Source of the DNA: Christensenellaceae bacterium
Lineage (GTDB): Bacteria; Bacillota; Clostridia; Christensenellales; CAG-138
Length of the DNA: 64,000 bases
Direction: 5' to 3'
Assembly (NCBI GenBank): GCA_031261085.1
Contig: JAISKB010000026.1
Coordinates: 18,517 to 82,516, forward strand
Shown here: positions 1 to 7,800 of the stretch, one piece after another
Position numbering within the stretch: the stretch's first letter is position 1
Layout of the letters: every line of letters begins with the position of its first letter
Made by a program: the position numbers and the translations under genes
Notes under the pieces: model-generated
What the model was told of the DNA's origin: nothing
The model's database searches: none
The model's input: the letters and a program-made list of their open reading frames with translations, nothing else

Positions 1-732
1 TATACCGAGCTGGGCAGCGAGCCCATCAAGGCGGATATGGTGCGCGCGGTTACGGCGGAGCTCACCAAACGCTCCTTTTCGGGGGGCGGGCGGGCCATCT
101 ACCTTAAAAACGCGCATACGATGAACGAGCCCGCGCAAAACGCGCTGCTCAAAACGTTGGAGGAGCCGCCGGAGGGCACGCTGTTTTTGCTGACCGGCAA
201 CGAGCATGCGCTGCTGCCCACCATCCGCTCGCGGTGCAGCCGCGTAACGCTGCCCGCGCCCGGCAAAGAAGAGGTTGCGGCGGCGCTTAGGGGCGTGGGC
301 GCCAATGAAGCCGAGGCGCTGCGCTATGCGGCCATGGGCATAACGAGCGGGCGGGCGCTGCGGCTCTATCAAGATGAAGAATACCGTGCCCTGCGCGAAA
401 AGGCGCAGGCGCTGCTGTGCGCGGTGCTATCCGGCAAGCTGCCGTTTGAGGGCATAGCGGCCCTTGCGGGCGGCGGCGAGGATGCGGCTGTGTTCATGCT
501 TTCGCTATTGCGGGATATACTACTATATAAAACGCGGGGCTTGGTGGCCGAAAACGCCGATAGGCAAGCGGAAGCGGCCAAATTTGCCGCGCGCTTTACA
601 AACGGCCGCATCCACGATATGATAACAGTACTGGCCGAGAGCCTGGCGCGCCTAAACACCAATGTTTCGGCGCAGGCCGTATTTACCTGGACGTTCACAC
701 AACTTGCAAAGGAGATCTCCCAAACAGGATGA
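1..732 (+). CDS. holB: DNA polymerase III delta' subunit, 5'-truncated by window edge
   Basis: The reading frame is open from base 1, so the 243 visible residues are the C-terminal part of a longer protein; the first ATG at 37 is internal. Delta' is part of the clamp-loader that places the sliding clamp on DNA. Visible hallmarks are NEPAQNALLKTLEEPP (the conserved clamp-loader segment after Walker B) and the IRSRC sensor motif, followed by a poorly conserved helical C-terminal collar domain. The Walker A P-loop and zinc-binding cysteines lie upstream of the window. Its last bases overlap the start of ricT by 4 bp, an order common in Firmicutes (tmk-holB-ricT). Confidence 0.93.
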   Translation, partial: YTELGSEPIKADMVRAVTAELTKRSFSGGGRAIYLKNAHTMNEPAQNALLKTLEEPPEGTLFLLTGNEHALLPTIRSRCSRVTLPAPGKEEVAAALRGVGANEAEALRYAAMGITSGRALRLYQDEEYRALREKAQALLCAVLSGKLPFEGIAALAGGGEDAAVFMLSLLRDILLYKTRGLVAENADRQAEAAKFAARFTNGRIHDMITVLAESLARLNTNVSAQAVFTWTFTQLAKEISQTG

Positions 733-1715
733 AAACCGTAATCGGTGTAAAATTCAGGGGCAGCAATAAGGTTTATTATTTTGACCCCGGCGACTTAACC
801 GTTTCCGAAGGGGACGGCGTCATTGTAGAAACCTCCCGGGGCGTGGAGTTTGGCGATGTTATGCGCGGCCCGCACGAGGTGGAGGATTCCCAAATCTTCG
901 CGCCGCTCAAAATGGTGCAGCGCATCGCCACGCCTAAAGATCATGAGATGCGCGCCCTGTACATTGCCAAAGAGAAGGACGCGCACGCGGTGGCTTTTTC
1001 TAAAATAGAGGCGCATAAGCTCGACATGAAGCTGGTGGATGTGGAATACAGCTTTAACGGCTCCAAAATCGTGTTCTACTTTACCGCGGATGGGCGGGTG
1101 GATTTCCGCGACCTGGTAAAGGACTTGGCCGGCGTGCTCAAAACCCGCATCGAGCTTAGGCAAATCGGCGTGCGCGATGAAGCCAAGATGCTCGGCGGCC
1201 TGGGCAGCTGCGGCAGGCCGGTATGCTGCAAGGCGTTTTTGGCCGATTTTCAGCCTGTTTCCATCAAAATGGCCAAGGAGCAGAGCCTTTCGCTATCGCC
1301 CACCAAAATATCCGGCCTGTGTGGCCGCTTGATGTGCTGCCTAAAATATGAGCAGGATTGCTACGAATCCATGCGCAAGCAGATGCCCCGCGTGGGCAAG
1401 GATGTGACCACGCCCGAGGGCTTGACCGGCATGGCGATAGAGAACAACGTGCTCACCGAGCGCACCCGGGTAAAGCTCATTTTGCCGGATGGCTCCATAG
1501 ACGTGCGGGAATATCCCTTCCGCGACCTCGTGTTTAAGGCGCGCCAGCCGCAGCCCCAAAACGCGGAGCAGCCCGGGCAAAAGCAAAAATTCCGCAAGCC
1601 AAAAGATAAAACGGAGCGGGATGAGCAGGCCGAAGGCAGCGCGCCGGAGGAGGGCGCGGCGCCCGAAGAATCGGATGTAAGCAGTGAGCCAAAGCAGGTA
1701 CAAACTGAGGATTGA
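729..1715 (+). CDS. ricT: PSP1-domain protein RicT (YaaT)
   Basis: 328-residue PSP1-domain protein. In Bacillus the RicT/RicA/RicF complex carries iron-sulfur clusters and promotes RNase Y-dependent RNA maturation, and through that affects sporulation and biofilm formation. The central part (about residues 155-210) shows the family's Cys-rich signature: GSCGRPVCC followed by GLCGRLMCC. Residues after about 280 are a charged, low-complexity tail rich in Gln, Lys and Glu that looks disordered. The start overlaps holB, implying translational coupling. A promoter for the next gene overlaps its stop codon. Confidence 0.93.
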   Translation: MKTVIGVKFRGSNKVYYFDPGDLTVSEGDGVIVETSRGVEFGDVMRGPHEVEDSQIFAPLKMVQRIATPKDHEMRALYIAKEKDAHAVAFSKIEAHKLDMKLVDVEYSFNGSKIVFYFTADGRVDFRDLVKDLAGVLKTRIELRQIGVRDEAKMLGGLGSCGRPVCCKAFLADFQPVSIKMAKEQSLSLSPTKISGLCGRLMCCLKYEQDCYESMRKQMPRVGKDVTTPEGLTGMAIENNVLTERTRVKLILPDGSIDVREYPFRDLVFKARQPQPQNAEQPGQKQKFRKPKDKTERDEQAEGSAPEEGAAPEESDVSSEPKQVQTED

Positions 1716-1739
1716 CAACATACGATTCCATGTTACAAT
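1712..1739 (+). promoter_or_regulatory. promoter of ferredoxin gene
   Basis: TTGACA at 1712-1717 and TACAAT at 1734-1739 with a 16-bp spacer, a near-consensus sigma-A promoter. The -35 overlaps the ricT stop codon, so the ferredoxin can be transcribed independently of holB-ricT. Confidence 0.7.
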
Positions 1740-1743
1740 ATAA

Positions 1744-1941
<198 letters not shown>

Positions 1942-1960
1942 CCAAATCAAAGCGTGCAAA

Positions 1961-1990
1961 GGGGCCCATCCAGTGGTGGGTCCCTTTTTT
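1961..1990 (+). terminator. intrinsic terminator after ferredoxin
   Basis: Inverted repeat GGGGCCCATC / GGTGGGTCCC around a short loop, followed by six T. It lies 20 bases after the ferredoxin stop. Confidence 0.8.
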
Positions 1991-2014
1991 ATGAACGGAA
2001 GGAACAAGTGACGG

Positions 2015-3382
2015 ATGGAAACCCTGCAACAAGAAAATAAAATGGGCGTACAGCCCATAAGCAGCCTGGTATGGAGAATGTCGCTGCCCATGATGATATC
2101 CATGCTGATGCAAGCCCTGTATAACATTGTGGACAGCATCTTCGTAGCCCGCATCAGTGAAGACGCGCTGACGGCTGTTTCGCTGGTGTTCCCCTACCAA
2201 ATGCTCATCATATCCGTGGCGGTGGGCACCGGCGTGGGCATCAACTCGCTGGTGGCGCGCCGCTTGGGTGAAAAGCGGCAGCTGGAGGCCGATAACGCCG
2301 CCGAGCACGGCGTGTTTTTGGCGCTATGCTCCGGCCTGGTGTTTTTCGCTATCTTCGCGCTGTTTACGCCGCGGCTCATAGCGGTGTTCCACCCCGAGGC
2401 GCAAATATACGAGTATGCCGTCACCTATCTTTACTGGGTGGGCGTGCCCTCCATCATCGTGGTGCTGCAGTGCGTGTTCGAAAAGATACTGCAGGCCACC
2501 GGCGATACGATGCATTCCATGATGTCTCAGCTGACGGGCGCGATATTCAATATCATATTCGACCCCATACTCATATTCGGATGGCTGGGGTTCCCCCGGC
2601 TGGGTGTGGCCGGTGCGGCCATCGCCACGGTGGGCGGGCAGCTGCTCGGCATGATGATAGGCATGTTCTGCCTGCTGCGGCGCAACCAGCACCTGCATAT
2701 TCGCATAAAGGGTTTTCGCCCCAAGCGCAAGGTGATAGGCGAAATATACCGCGTGGGGATGGGGAGCATCGTAATGCAGGCCATCGGATCCGTTACAACC
2801 TTTGCCATGAACCATATACTCATAGGCTTTACCTCCACGGCGGTCAGCGTGCTGGGGGCATACTTTAAGCTGCAATCCTTCATATTTATGCCGGTGTTTG
2901 GCCTCAATAGCGGCACCATGCCCATCATGGCCTACAACTATGGGGCGCGCAATAAAAAGCGCGTGACCGATGCGCTAAAATACGCCGTGGTCTACGCGCT
3001 GATCATCATGTGCATCGGCAGCGTGGCGTTTCAGGTTTTTGCCAAGCAAATGCTGCTGCTGTTCAGCGCCTCCGACTATATGCTGCAAATCGGCGTGCCC
3101 GCGCTGCGCATCATCAGCTGGGCCTTCCCGCTGGCGGCTCTGTCCATCATATTTGGCACGCTGTTCCAGGCCATTGGCAACGGCGAATACAGCCTGCTGA
3201 TGTCCGCTGCGCGCCAGCTCGTCATCATATTGCCCGTGGCTTACCTGCTGGGCCGGTTCCTTGGCCTGGAGGCGATTTGGTATTCGTACCCCATTGCCGA
3301 GTGTCTGTCGCTGGTGCTGAGCGCGGCGCTGCTGCTGTATACGCTTAAAAAGCACATAGCGCCATTGGGAAACGAACGGTAA
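2015..3382 (+). CDS. MATE family efflux transporter
   Basis: 455-residue integral membrane protein with the roughly 12 hydrophobic segments and length usual for MATE exporters, which extrude cationic drugs or metabolites using H+ or Na+ gradients. The N-terminal half carries the family pattern in which the first helix is followed by QALYNIVDSIFVARIS (the recurrent YNxVDxxFV element), and a similar element opens the second half. It is probably in the DinF/NorM-like branch common in clostridia; the substrate cannot be read from sequence. It is preceded by the ferredoxin terminator and followed by its own hairpin. Confidence 0.9.
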   Translation: METLQQENKMGVQPISSLVWRMSLPMMISMLMQALYNIVDSIFVARISEDALTAVSLVFPYQMLIISVAVGTGVGINSLVARRLGEKRQLEADNAAEHGVFLALCSGLVFFAIFALFTPRLIAVFHPEAQIYEYAVTYLYWVGVPSIIVVLQCVFEKILQATGDTMHSMMSQLTGAIFNIIFDPILIFGWLGFPRLGVAGAAIATVGGQLLGMMIGMFCLLRRNQHLHIRIKGFRPKRKVIGEIYRVGMGSIVMQAIGSVTTFAMNHILIGFTSTAVSVLGAYFKLQSFIFMPVFGLNSGTMPIMAYNYGARNKKRVTDALKYAVVYALIIMCIGSVAFQVFAKQMLLLFSASDYMLQIGVPALRIISWAFPLAALSIIFGTLFQAIGNGEYSLLMSAARQLVIILPVAYLLGRFLGLEAIWYSYPIAECLSLVLSAALLLYTLKKHIAPLGNER

Positions 3383-3399
3383 TAGGCCCGCTCGATGAA

Positions 3400-3427
3400 C
3401 CCCTGCCTTGCCCAAGGCGGGGGCTTT
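3400..3427 (+). terminator. terminator-like hairpin after MATE gene
   Basis: CCCCTGCCTT / AAGGCGGGGG with a short loop, followed by CTTT. It lies 17 bases after the MATE stop codon. Confidence 0.6.
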
Positions 3428-3437
3428 GCTATATAAA

Positions 3438-3476
3438 AATTCCCCCTCCCTAAGGGAGAGGGAAAGGGGGAGGGAT
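3438..3476 (-). terminator. terminator of selenium operon (minus strand)
   Basis: On the minus strand a run of CCCTCCC and CTCCC pairs with GGGAGGGGG and is followed by AATTTTT. It sits just downstream of selD and resembles the C/G-rich intergenic hairpins found elsewhere in the window. Confidence 0.55.
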
Positions 3477-3491
3477 TGGAGGGATGGCAAT

Positions 3492-4544
3492 TTATTTTAC
3501 TATGATATCCTTTTCGCCCCTGGCGCATACCTGGCCAATGATGCGGGCCCACTCGCTATGCTCCTGCAGGGCGTGCAACAGGCTGGGCGCATCCTTTTCG
3601 GCAATGGCAAAAAGCAGGCCGCCGGAGGTTTGCGGGTCGAACAGAACATCGGTGCGCTCGAGCGGTATCGAGGGGCTAATATAGGCGGTTTGCTCCTGAT
3701 ACTCGCGGTTGCGGTATGCCCCGGCGGGCACGATGCCCATGCGGGCAAATTCCAGCGCGGCGGGGAAAATGGGCAGCTCGTTTGCCCACAGCTCTATGGT
3801 TTTACCGCTGCCCTGCGCCATTTCGCCCGCGTGCCCCACCAGCCCAAAGCCGGTTACATCGGTGCAGGCGTGCACATCGAACGCGGAGGCGCTTTGCTGC
3901 GACTTGGCGTTGAGCGTGGTGAGCATCCTTATCAGCAGCTCATAATCCGCCGGCGCCAAAAGCTCCGCCTTGGCGGCGGTGGTGAGTATGCCGCTGCCCA
4001 ATGGTTTGGTAAACAGCAGCAGGTCACCCTCCCGCGCAGCCGCGTTGGAGAGTATTTTACTGGGGTGCGCAAAACCGGTGACGGCCAAGCCGTACTTGGG
4101 TTCTTTATCCTCGATGGAATGCCCGCCGCACAGCGAGGCGCCCGCTTCGATAACCTTATCGAGCCCGCCCTGCAATATGGCGCGCACCGCCGTGAGCGGC
4201 AGCGTATTGACGGGGAAGCAAAGCAGGTTGATCGCCAGCTTGGGTACGCCGCCCATCGCGTATACATCGCTTAGCGCGTTGGCCGCCGCGATTTGGCCAA
4301 AGGTATAAGGGTCATCCACCATCGGCGGGAAAAAGTCCACCGTTTGGATGAGTGCCAGGTCGTCGCTGATGCGGTATACCGCCGCGTCGTCGCTGGTTTC
4401 GGTGCCGATTAAGAGCGCCGGGTCGGTGCTCCTTGGGAGATCCGCCAGCATGCGCTTTAGCACGCCCGGGCCTATTTTAGCGGCGCAGCCCCCGCAGGAG
4501 CTCATTTTCGACAGGCGGATACCCTCCGCTTCGGTTGCACACAT
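3492..4544 (-). CDS. selD: selenide, water dikinase (selenophosphate synthase)
   Basis: 350-residue SelD, which makes selenophosphate from selenide and ATP, the selenium donor for selenocysteine, selenouridine and probably the selenium of molybdenum hydroxylases. The N-terminal catalytic loop reads CGGCAAKIG: Cys20 occupies the position that is Sec or Cys in this family, and Lys23 follows. It is encoded by TGC, so this is the cysteine form. The Asp-rich nucleotide/Mg region follows (GTETSDDAAVY, then TVDFFPPMVDDPYTFG). It is the last gene of yedE-yedF-DUF3343-selD and ends at a C/G-rich hairpin. Confidence 0.97.
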   Translation of the reverse strand: MCATEAEGIRLSKMSSCGGCAAKIGPGVLKRMLADLPRSTDPALLIGTETSDDAAVYRISDDLALIQTVDFFPPMVDDPYTFGQIAAANALSDVYAMGGVPKLAINLLCFPVNTLPLTAVRAILQGGLDKVIEAGASLCGGHSIEDKEPKYGLAVTGFAHPSKILSNAAAREGDLLLFTKPLGSGILTTAAKAELLAPADYELLIRMLTTLNAKSQQSASAFDVHACTDVTGFGLVGHAGEMAQGSGKTIELWANELPIFPAALEFARMGIVPAGAYRNREYQEQTAYISPSIPLERTDVLFDPQTSGGLLFAIAEKDAPSLLHALQEHSEWARIIGQVCARGEKDIIVK

Positions 4545-4587
4545 AACATACCTCTCTTATTTTTGGGGAGCGGCGCAAAGGCCCCGC

Positions 4588-4830
4588 CTATGTATCCTCG
4601 TGCCGGTATACGGCCGCATATTGCCCCTTACTTATATGATACACGGCTTCGGTATCTTCTACAAGCAGCGCGTGAAAATCGCCTTCGGTTTCGAATGTGA
4701 CGCAGCTGCCGCAGGATACGCTCACCTTGCGGGGCGCGGGCATCATGCGCCCGGGCACACCGCGCTCCCGCAACCGGCGATGGAACGAGAGCGCGGCAAA
4801 GTGCGTATAAAACGTAGCCAAATACTGCAT
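4588..4830 (-). CDS. DUF3343 protein, putative Se/S carrier-like
   Basis: 80-residue protein matching in size and pattern the DUF3343 family, often called a putative selenium/sulfur carrier-like domain. It begins with a beta-alpha opening (YLATFYTHFAALSFHRRL) and has a central CGSC motif (VSVSCGSCVTF) that is a plausible site for binding persulfide or selenide. It is encoded 3 bases after yedF and 43 bases before selD, consistent with a role in passing selenium to SelD. The function is inferred from context. Confidence 0.8.
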   Translation of the reverse strand: MQYLATFYTHFAALSFHRRLRERGVPGRMMPAPRKVSVSCGSCVTFETEGDFHALLVEDTEAVYHISKGQYAAVYRHEDT

Positions 4831-4833
4831 GGC

Positions 4834-5040
4834 TTACTTGGTGAGCGTTAGGGTGTATATGCCAAGCTGCTCGGTTTGGCTTAGCTTAAAACCGGCGTTG
4901 GCCGCAAAACGGGTGATGTTGGCGGCCGCAATGGCGTTATCCGCCAGCACTGTCACCCCCTCTGGAGAACTCTCCAGCGCCCGTTTGGTCATGAGCACCG
5001 GCTCGGGGCAGGCGCGCCCGCACGCGTCGATCGTTTTCAT
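4834..5040 (-). CDS. yedF: TusA-like selenium metabolism protein YedF
   Basis: 68-residue SirA/TusA-fold protein. The diagnostic motif CGRACPEPVLMTKRAL near the N-terminus contains the CPxP cysteine that carries persulfide or selenide sulfur/selenium in this family. It contains only the TusA-like domain; the longer YedF proteins have an extra DsrE-like C-terminal domain, which here may be supplied by the separate DUF3343 gene. It lies in a four-gene operon with the YedE transporter upstream and DUF3343 and selD downstream. Confidence 0.9.
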   Translation of the reverse strand: MKTIDACGRACPEPVLMTKRALESSPEGVTVLADNAIAAANITRFAANAGFKLSQTEQLGIYTLTLTK

Positions 5041-5053
5041 GCTGTCGCTCCTT

Positions 5054-6118
5054 CTAGTCCTTCTGCTTTTGCAGGTTGGCGAAGCCTATAATCGCAACCA
5101 CCACCAGGCAAATCAGCACGGCGACGCGGCCGCCAGCGGTGGGGCCATCGGCGGAGGAAGCCAGCTTAAAGTTGTGCGCAACCGCCGCGCCCACGGCCAT
5201 GCCCAGCACGGCGACGCCGCTATCGGTATTGCCGCTGCCGGCCAAGGTGAGCTGGCGCAGCGGGCAGCCGCCCAGCAGCACGCTCGCAAAGCCCACCAGC
5301 AGCATGCCCAGCAGGTTCCAAAGCGCATCGGCATGGGCGATGGGTTGGTCGGCGAACGAGAACTTTACGCCGTTGCCCACAACCAGGTTCCCAATGAGCA
5401 CGGCCACGATCATGGCGATAAAGCCGTAGAGCAGGTGCGCATCCTTAAACATAACCACATCGCGGATGCCGCCCACCATGCACAGGCGGGACCTTTGCAG
5501 CAATATGCCCACCAGCGCGCCGGCAATCAGCGATATGGCGATGGGCGCGCGCAGGGAGCCGGGGCCGCTTTCGCTGAAGAACAGCAGGCCCGCGCCAAAC
5601 AGCAGCAGGGCCAGCAGACCCAAAGCGATGGCGCTGGGCACAAACCCTTCGAGCTTGGGCAGGTCATAGCTGCGCTTGAGCGAGAAGCCCTTGTTTAAGA
5701 AGATGATGCCGATTCCAATGCCCAGCGCAAAGCCGACCAGGCCTATGATGGCGTTCAGGTCGCCGCCGCCTATGCGGATAACCATGCGCAGCGGGCAGCC
5801 CAAAAACATCAGCGCGCCTATCATGACGCAAAATCCCAGCACAAACCGCAGCATGGGGGCGCTGCCGCCCTTGGGCGCAAATTCTTTGCCGATTAGGCTA
5901 ATGGCCAGCGCGCCCAGCACGATGCCCAGTATTTCGGGGCGGATGTATTGTACCACCTCGGCGCGGTGCAGGCCCAGGCCGCCCACGGTATCCCGCAAAA
6001 AGCAGGCGGTGCAGATGCCCATGTTTTTGGGGTTGCCCAACGCGGTCAGCGCCACCGCCACCAAGCCTACCACCAGGCCCGTTACGATGACTTGCCAATG
6101 TTTTTTGATGAATTGCAT
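5054..6118 (-). CDS. yedE: YedE family putative selenium transporter
   Basis: 354-residue polytopic membrane protein of the YedE/YeeE (sulf-transport) family, proposed to import selenium or thio/seleno compounds. Several conserved Cys-Pro-Leu-Arg segments are visible (FLGCPLRMVIRIGGGD and LLGGCPLRQLTLAGSG), the symmetric signature of two halves of this family. The ATG at 6118 is preferred over the one at 6133 because GGAGG lies 7 bases upstream of it. It is the first gene of the selenium operon, reading toward yedF after 13 bases, and has a good promoter at 6170-6198. Confidence 0.92.
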   Translation of the reverse strand: MQFIKKHWQVIVTGLVVGLVAVALTALGNPKNMGICTACFLRDTVGGLGLHRAEVVQYIRPEILGIVLGALAISLIGKEFAPKGGSAPMLRFVLGFCVMIGALMFLGCPLRMVIRIGGGDLNAIIGLVGFALGIGIGIIFLNKGFSLKRSYDLPKLEGFVPSAIALGLLALLLFGAGLLFFSESGPGSLRAPIAISLIAGALVGILLQRSRLCMVGGIRDVVMFKDAHLLYGFIAMIVAVLIGNLVVGNGVKFSFADQPIAHADALWNLLGMLLVGFASVLLGGCPLRQLTLAGSGNTDSGVAVLGMAVGAAVAHNFKLASSADGPTAGGRVAVLICLVVVAIIGFANLQKQKD

Positions 6119-6169
6119 AGGAATTGCCTCCATTCGTATTGATTTTGTAGAGATGCATGTGTTATTGTC

Positions 6170-6198
6170 AGTATACAGAATATCGCGTGATGTTTCAA
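6170..6198 (-). promoter_or_regulatory. promoter of yedE-yedF-DUF3343-selD
   Basis: Reading on the minus strand: TTGAAA (6193-6198), a 17-bp spacer, then TATACT (6170-6175). It lies about 50 bases upstream of the yedE start in the AT-rich gap shared with the divergent desulfurase-like gene. Confidence 0.7.
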
Positions 6199-6323
6199 TG
6201 AAAATAACGAATGAAATCTATAAAATGTTTGAATCTACGAGCGAATCAAATGAAAAAGAGCGACGTTTATTAGAATAATCGATAAAACGCAATATTGCGA
6301 AGGAAAGTACCGAGAGGAAGCAT

Positions 6324-7478
6324 ATGATCTACTTTGATAATGGCAGCACCTCCTACCCCAAAGCGCCCGGGGTGGGGGAGGCTATGGCAAATTTGCTTGC
6401 GCACGCGGGGTTTAACGCCAACCGCGGCGGGTATAGCGGCGCGTATGCCGTGGAGGATATGGTGCTCGATACGCGGGAGCTCGTGTGCCGCCTGTTCCAT
6501 TGGGACGACCCCAAGGGCGTGATATTCACGGCCAATGTAACGCAGTCCCTCAACATGCTGCTAAAGGGGTACCTTGCCCCGGGGGATCATGTGGTGGTCA
6601 GCTCGCTGGAGCACAACGCCGTGATGCGGCCGCTCACGCAGCTCGTCAAACATGGCGTCGCCTTCGATGCCGCGCAGGCGGATGCGGCGGGCGTGCTGCC
6701 CGTGGAGCGGGTGGAAGCGCTGCTGCGCCCCCAAACCAAGCTGGTGGCGCTCACCCATGCCTCCAATGTATGCGGCACCGTGCTGCCCATATGCGAGGTG
6801 GGCGCGCTGTGCAAAAAGCGGGGTGTGCGCTTTGTGGTGGACAGCGCGCAAACGGCGGGCGTGCTGCCAATCGACCTGCAGGCGCTGGGCGCCGATGCCC
6901 TCGCCTTCACCGGGCACAAGGGGCTGCTGGGGCCGCAGGGCATTGGCGGCATGGTGATTGCGGAAGATTTTGCGCAGGCGCTCACGCCGCTGCTCTCGGG
7001 CGGTACCGGCAGCGCCTCCGACAGCGAGGAAGTGCCGCCGTTTTTGCCGGATAAATTCGAGAGCGGCACGCTCAACCTCCCCGGCATAGCGGGGCTGCGC
7101 GCGGCGCTCGGCTATGTGCTCTCAGCCGGTACAGCCACCCTGCATAGTGCTGAAATGGCGCTGGCCGCCCGGTTTTTGCAGGGCGCCGAAACCCTAAGCG
7201 GCGTGCGCATCGTAGGCAAAAAGGATACGCAGGGCCGCGTAGCGGTGGTATCGTTGGATTTTACGCCCGCCTCGTTGGATAACGCCATGGTGGCGTATAA
7301 GCTGGATAGCGAATATGGCATCATGACCCGCTGCGGCCTGCACTGCGCGCCCCGCGCGCACAAAACGCTGGGCACCTTCCCGCAGGGTACCATACGCTTT
7401 GCCTTTGGGCACCGCAACACCGCGCAAGAGGTGGATATATGCATAGACGCGCTTACGAAAATAATTAGGGAGGGGTAA
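6324..7478 (+). CDS. cysteine desulfurase family protein (class V aminotransferase)
   Basis: 384-residue PLP enzyme resembling the subfamily of NifS/Csd-like proteins that occurs beside selD in Firmicutes. It would release sulfur or selenium from (seleno)cysteine as an enzyme-bound persulfide or selenide. It opens with MIYFDNGSTSYPKAP, has SNVCGTVLPI in the middle, the PLP lysine in FTGHKGLLGPQG (Lys199), and a C-terminal RCGLHCAPRAHKTLGT segment with candidate catalytic cysteines near residue 336. It diverges from yedE across about 205 bases. Role as selenium supplier to SelD is inferred from neighbourhood; ordinary sulfur donation is the alternative. Confidence 0.88.
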   Translation: MIYFDNGSTSYPKAPGVGEAMANLLAHAGFNANRGGYSGAYAVEDMVLDTRELVCRLFHWDDPKGVIFTANVTQSLNMLLKGYLAPGDHVVVSSLEHNAVMRPLTQLVKHGVAFDAAQADAAGVLPVERVEALLRPQTKLVALTHASNVCGTVLPICEVGALCKKRGVRFVVDSAQTAGVLPIDLQALGADALAFTGHKGLLGPQGIGGMVIAEDFAQALTPLLSGGTGSASDSEEVPPFLPDKFESGTLNLPGIAGLRAALGYVLSAGTATLHSAEMALAARFLQGAETLSGVRIVGKKDTQGRVAVVSLDFTPASLDNAMVAYKLDSEYGIMTRCGLHCAPRAHKTLGTFPQGTIRFAFGHRNTAQEVDICIDALTKIIREG

Positions 7479-7484
7479 ACCCTG

Positions 7485-7520
7485 CCCCTCCCTGAATTTC
7501 CTCCTCACCATTGGGAGGGG
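7485..7520. repeat. inverted repeat between convergent genes
   Basis: CCCCTCCC and GGGAGGGG arms separated by about 20 bases, located between the stop codons of the desulfurase-like gene and the Cys-rich peptide gene. It could act as a weak terminator, but no T-run follows on either strand. Confidence 0.5.
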
Positions 7521-7560
7521 AAACATATGAAATAAATTTGCCTTCGGGGGCTGCGCGCCC

Positions 7561-7734
7561 CTATTCCTTTTGCTCGCAATCGTTGGAATATGGGCACTTG
7601 GAACAGCCGCAGCCGCAGGCGGAGCCGGTTTTCTTTTTGGTGCGGATTATGCTCCATATAGCCAGCGCCAGCAGCGCCAACACGACGGCGCCTACCAGCA
7701 GGCTGGGCAAATTCGCTTGTAGGAAGGAGAGCAT
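7561..7734 (-). CDS. FeoB-associated Cys-rich membrane protein
   Basis: 57-residue peptide with one N-terminal transmembrane helix (LLVGAVVLALLALAIWSII) followed by a basic stretch and a cysteine-rich tail (ACGCGCSKCPYSNDCEQKE). This is the layout of the small FeoB-associated Cys-rich proteins found in many Firmicutes, thought to assist ferrous iron uptake at the membrane (the FeoC position). It begins about 66 bases after the feoB stop on the same strand. It is short enough to be overlooked by gene finders; the start ATG at 7734 and stop at 7561 were read directly. Confidence 0.85.
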   Translation of the reverse strand: MLSFLQANLPSLLVGAVVLALLALAIWSIIRTKKKTGSACGCGCSKCPYSNDCEQKE

Positions 7735-7800
7735 AGCAACACATCCCTTTCTTTTATTTATTATAGTATACTACAGTACGGCATATGGGCCTAGGTCAAC

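Noticed and set aside
3408..4274. 288-codon plus-strand frame inside selD
   Set aside because: Antisense to selD, which has the complete catalytic motif.
4480..4510. Possible selenocysteine in SelD
   Set aside because: The catalytic position is TGC (Cys20), not TGA, and the frame is continuous.
5676..6278. 200-codon plus-strand frame over yedE and its promoter
   Set aside because: Composition is that of an antisense shadow and it runs through the yedE promoter region; no family match.
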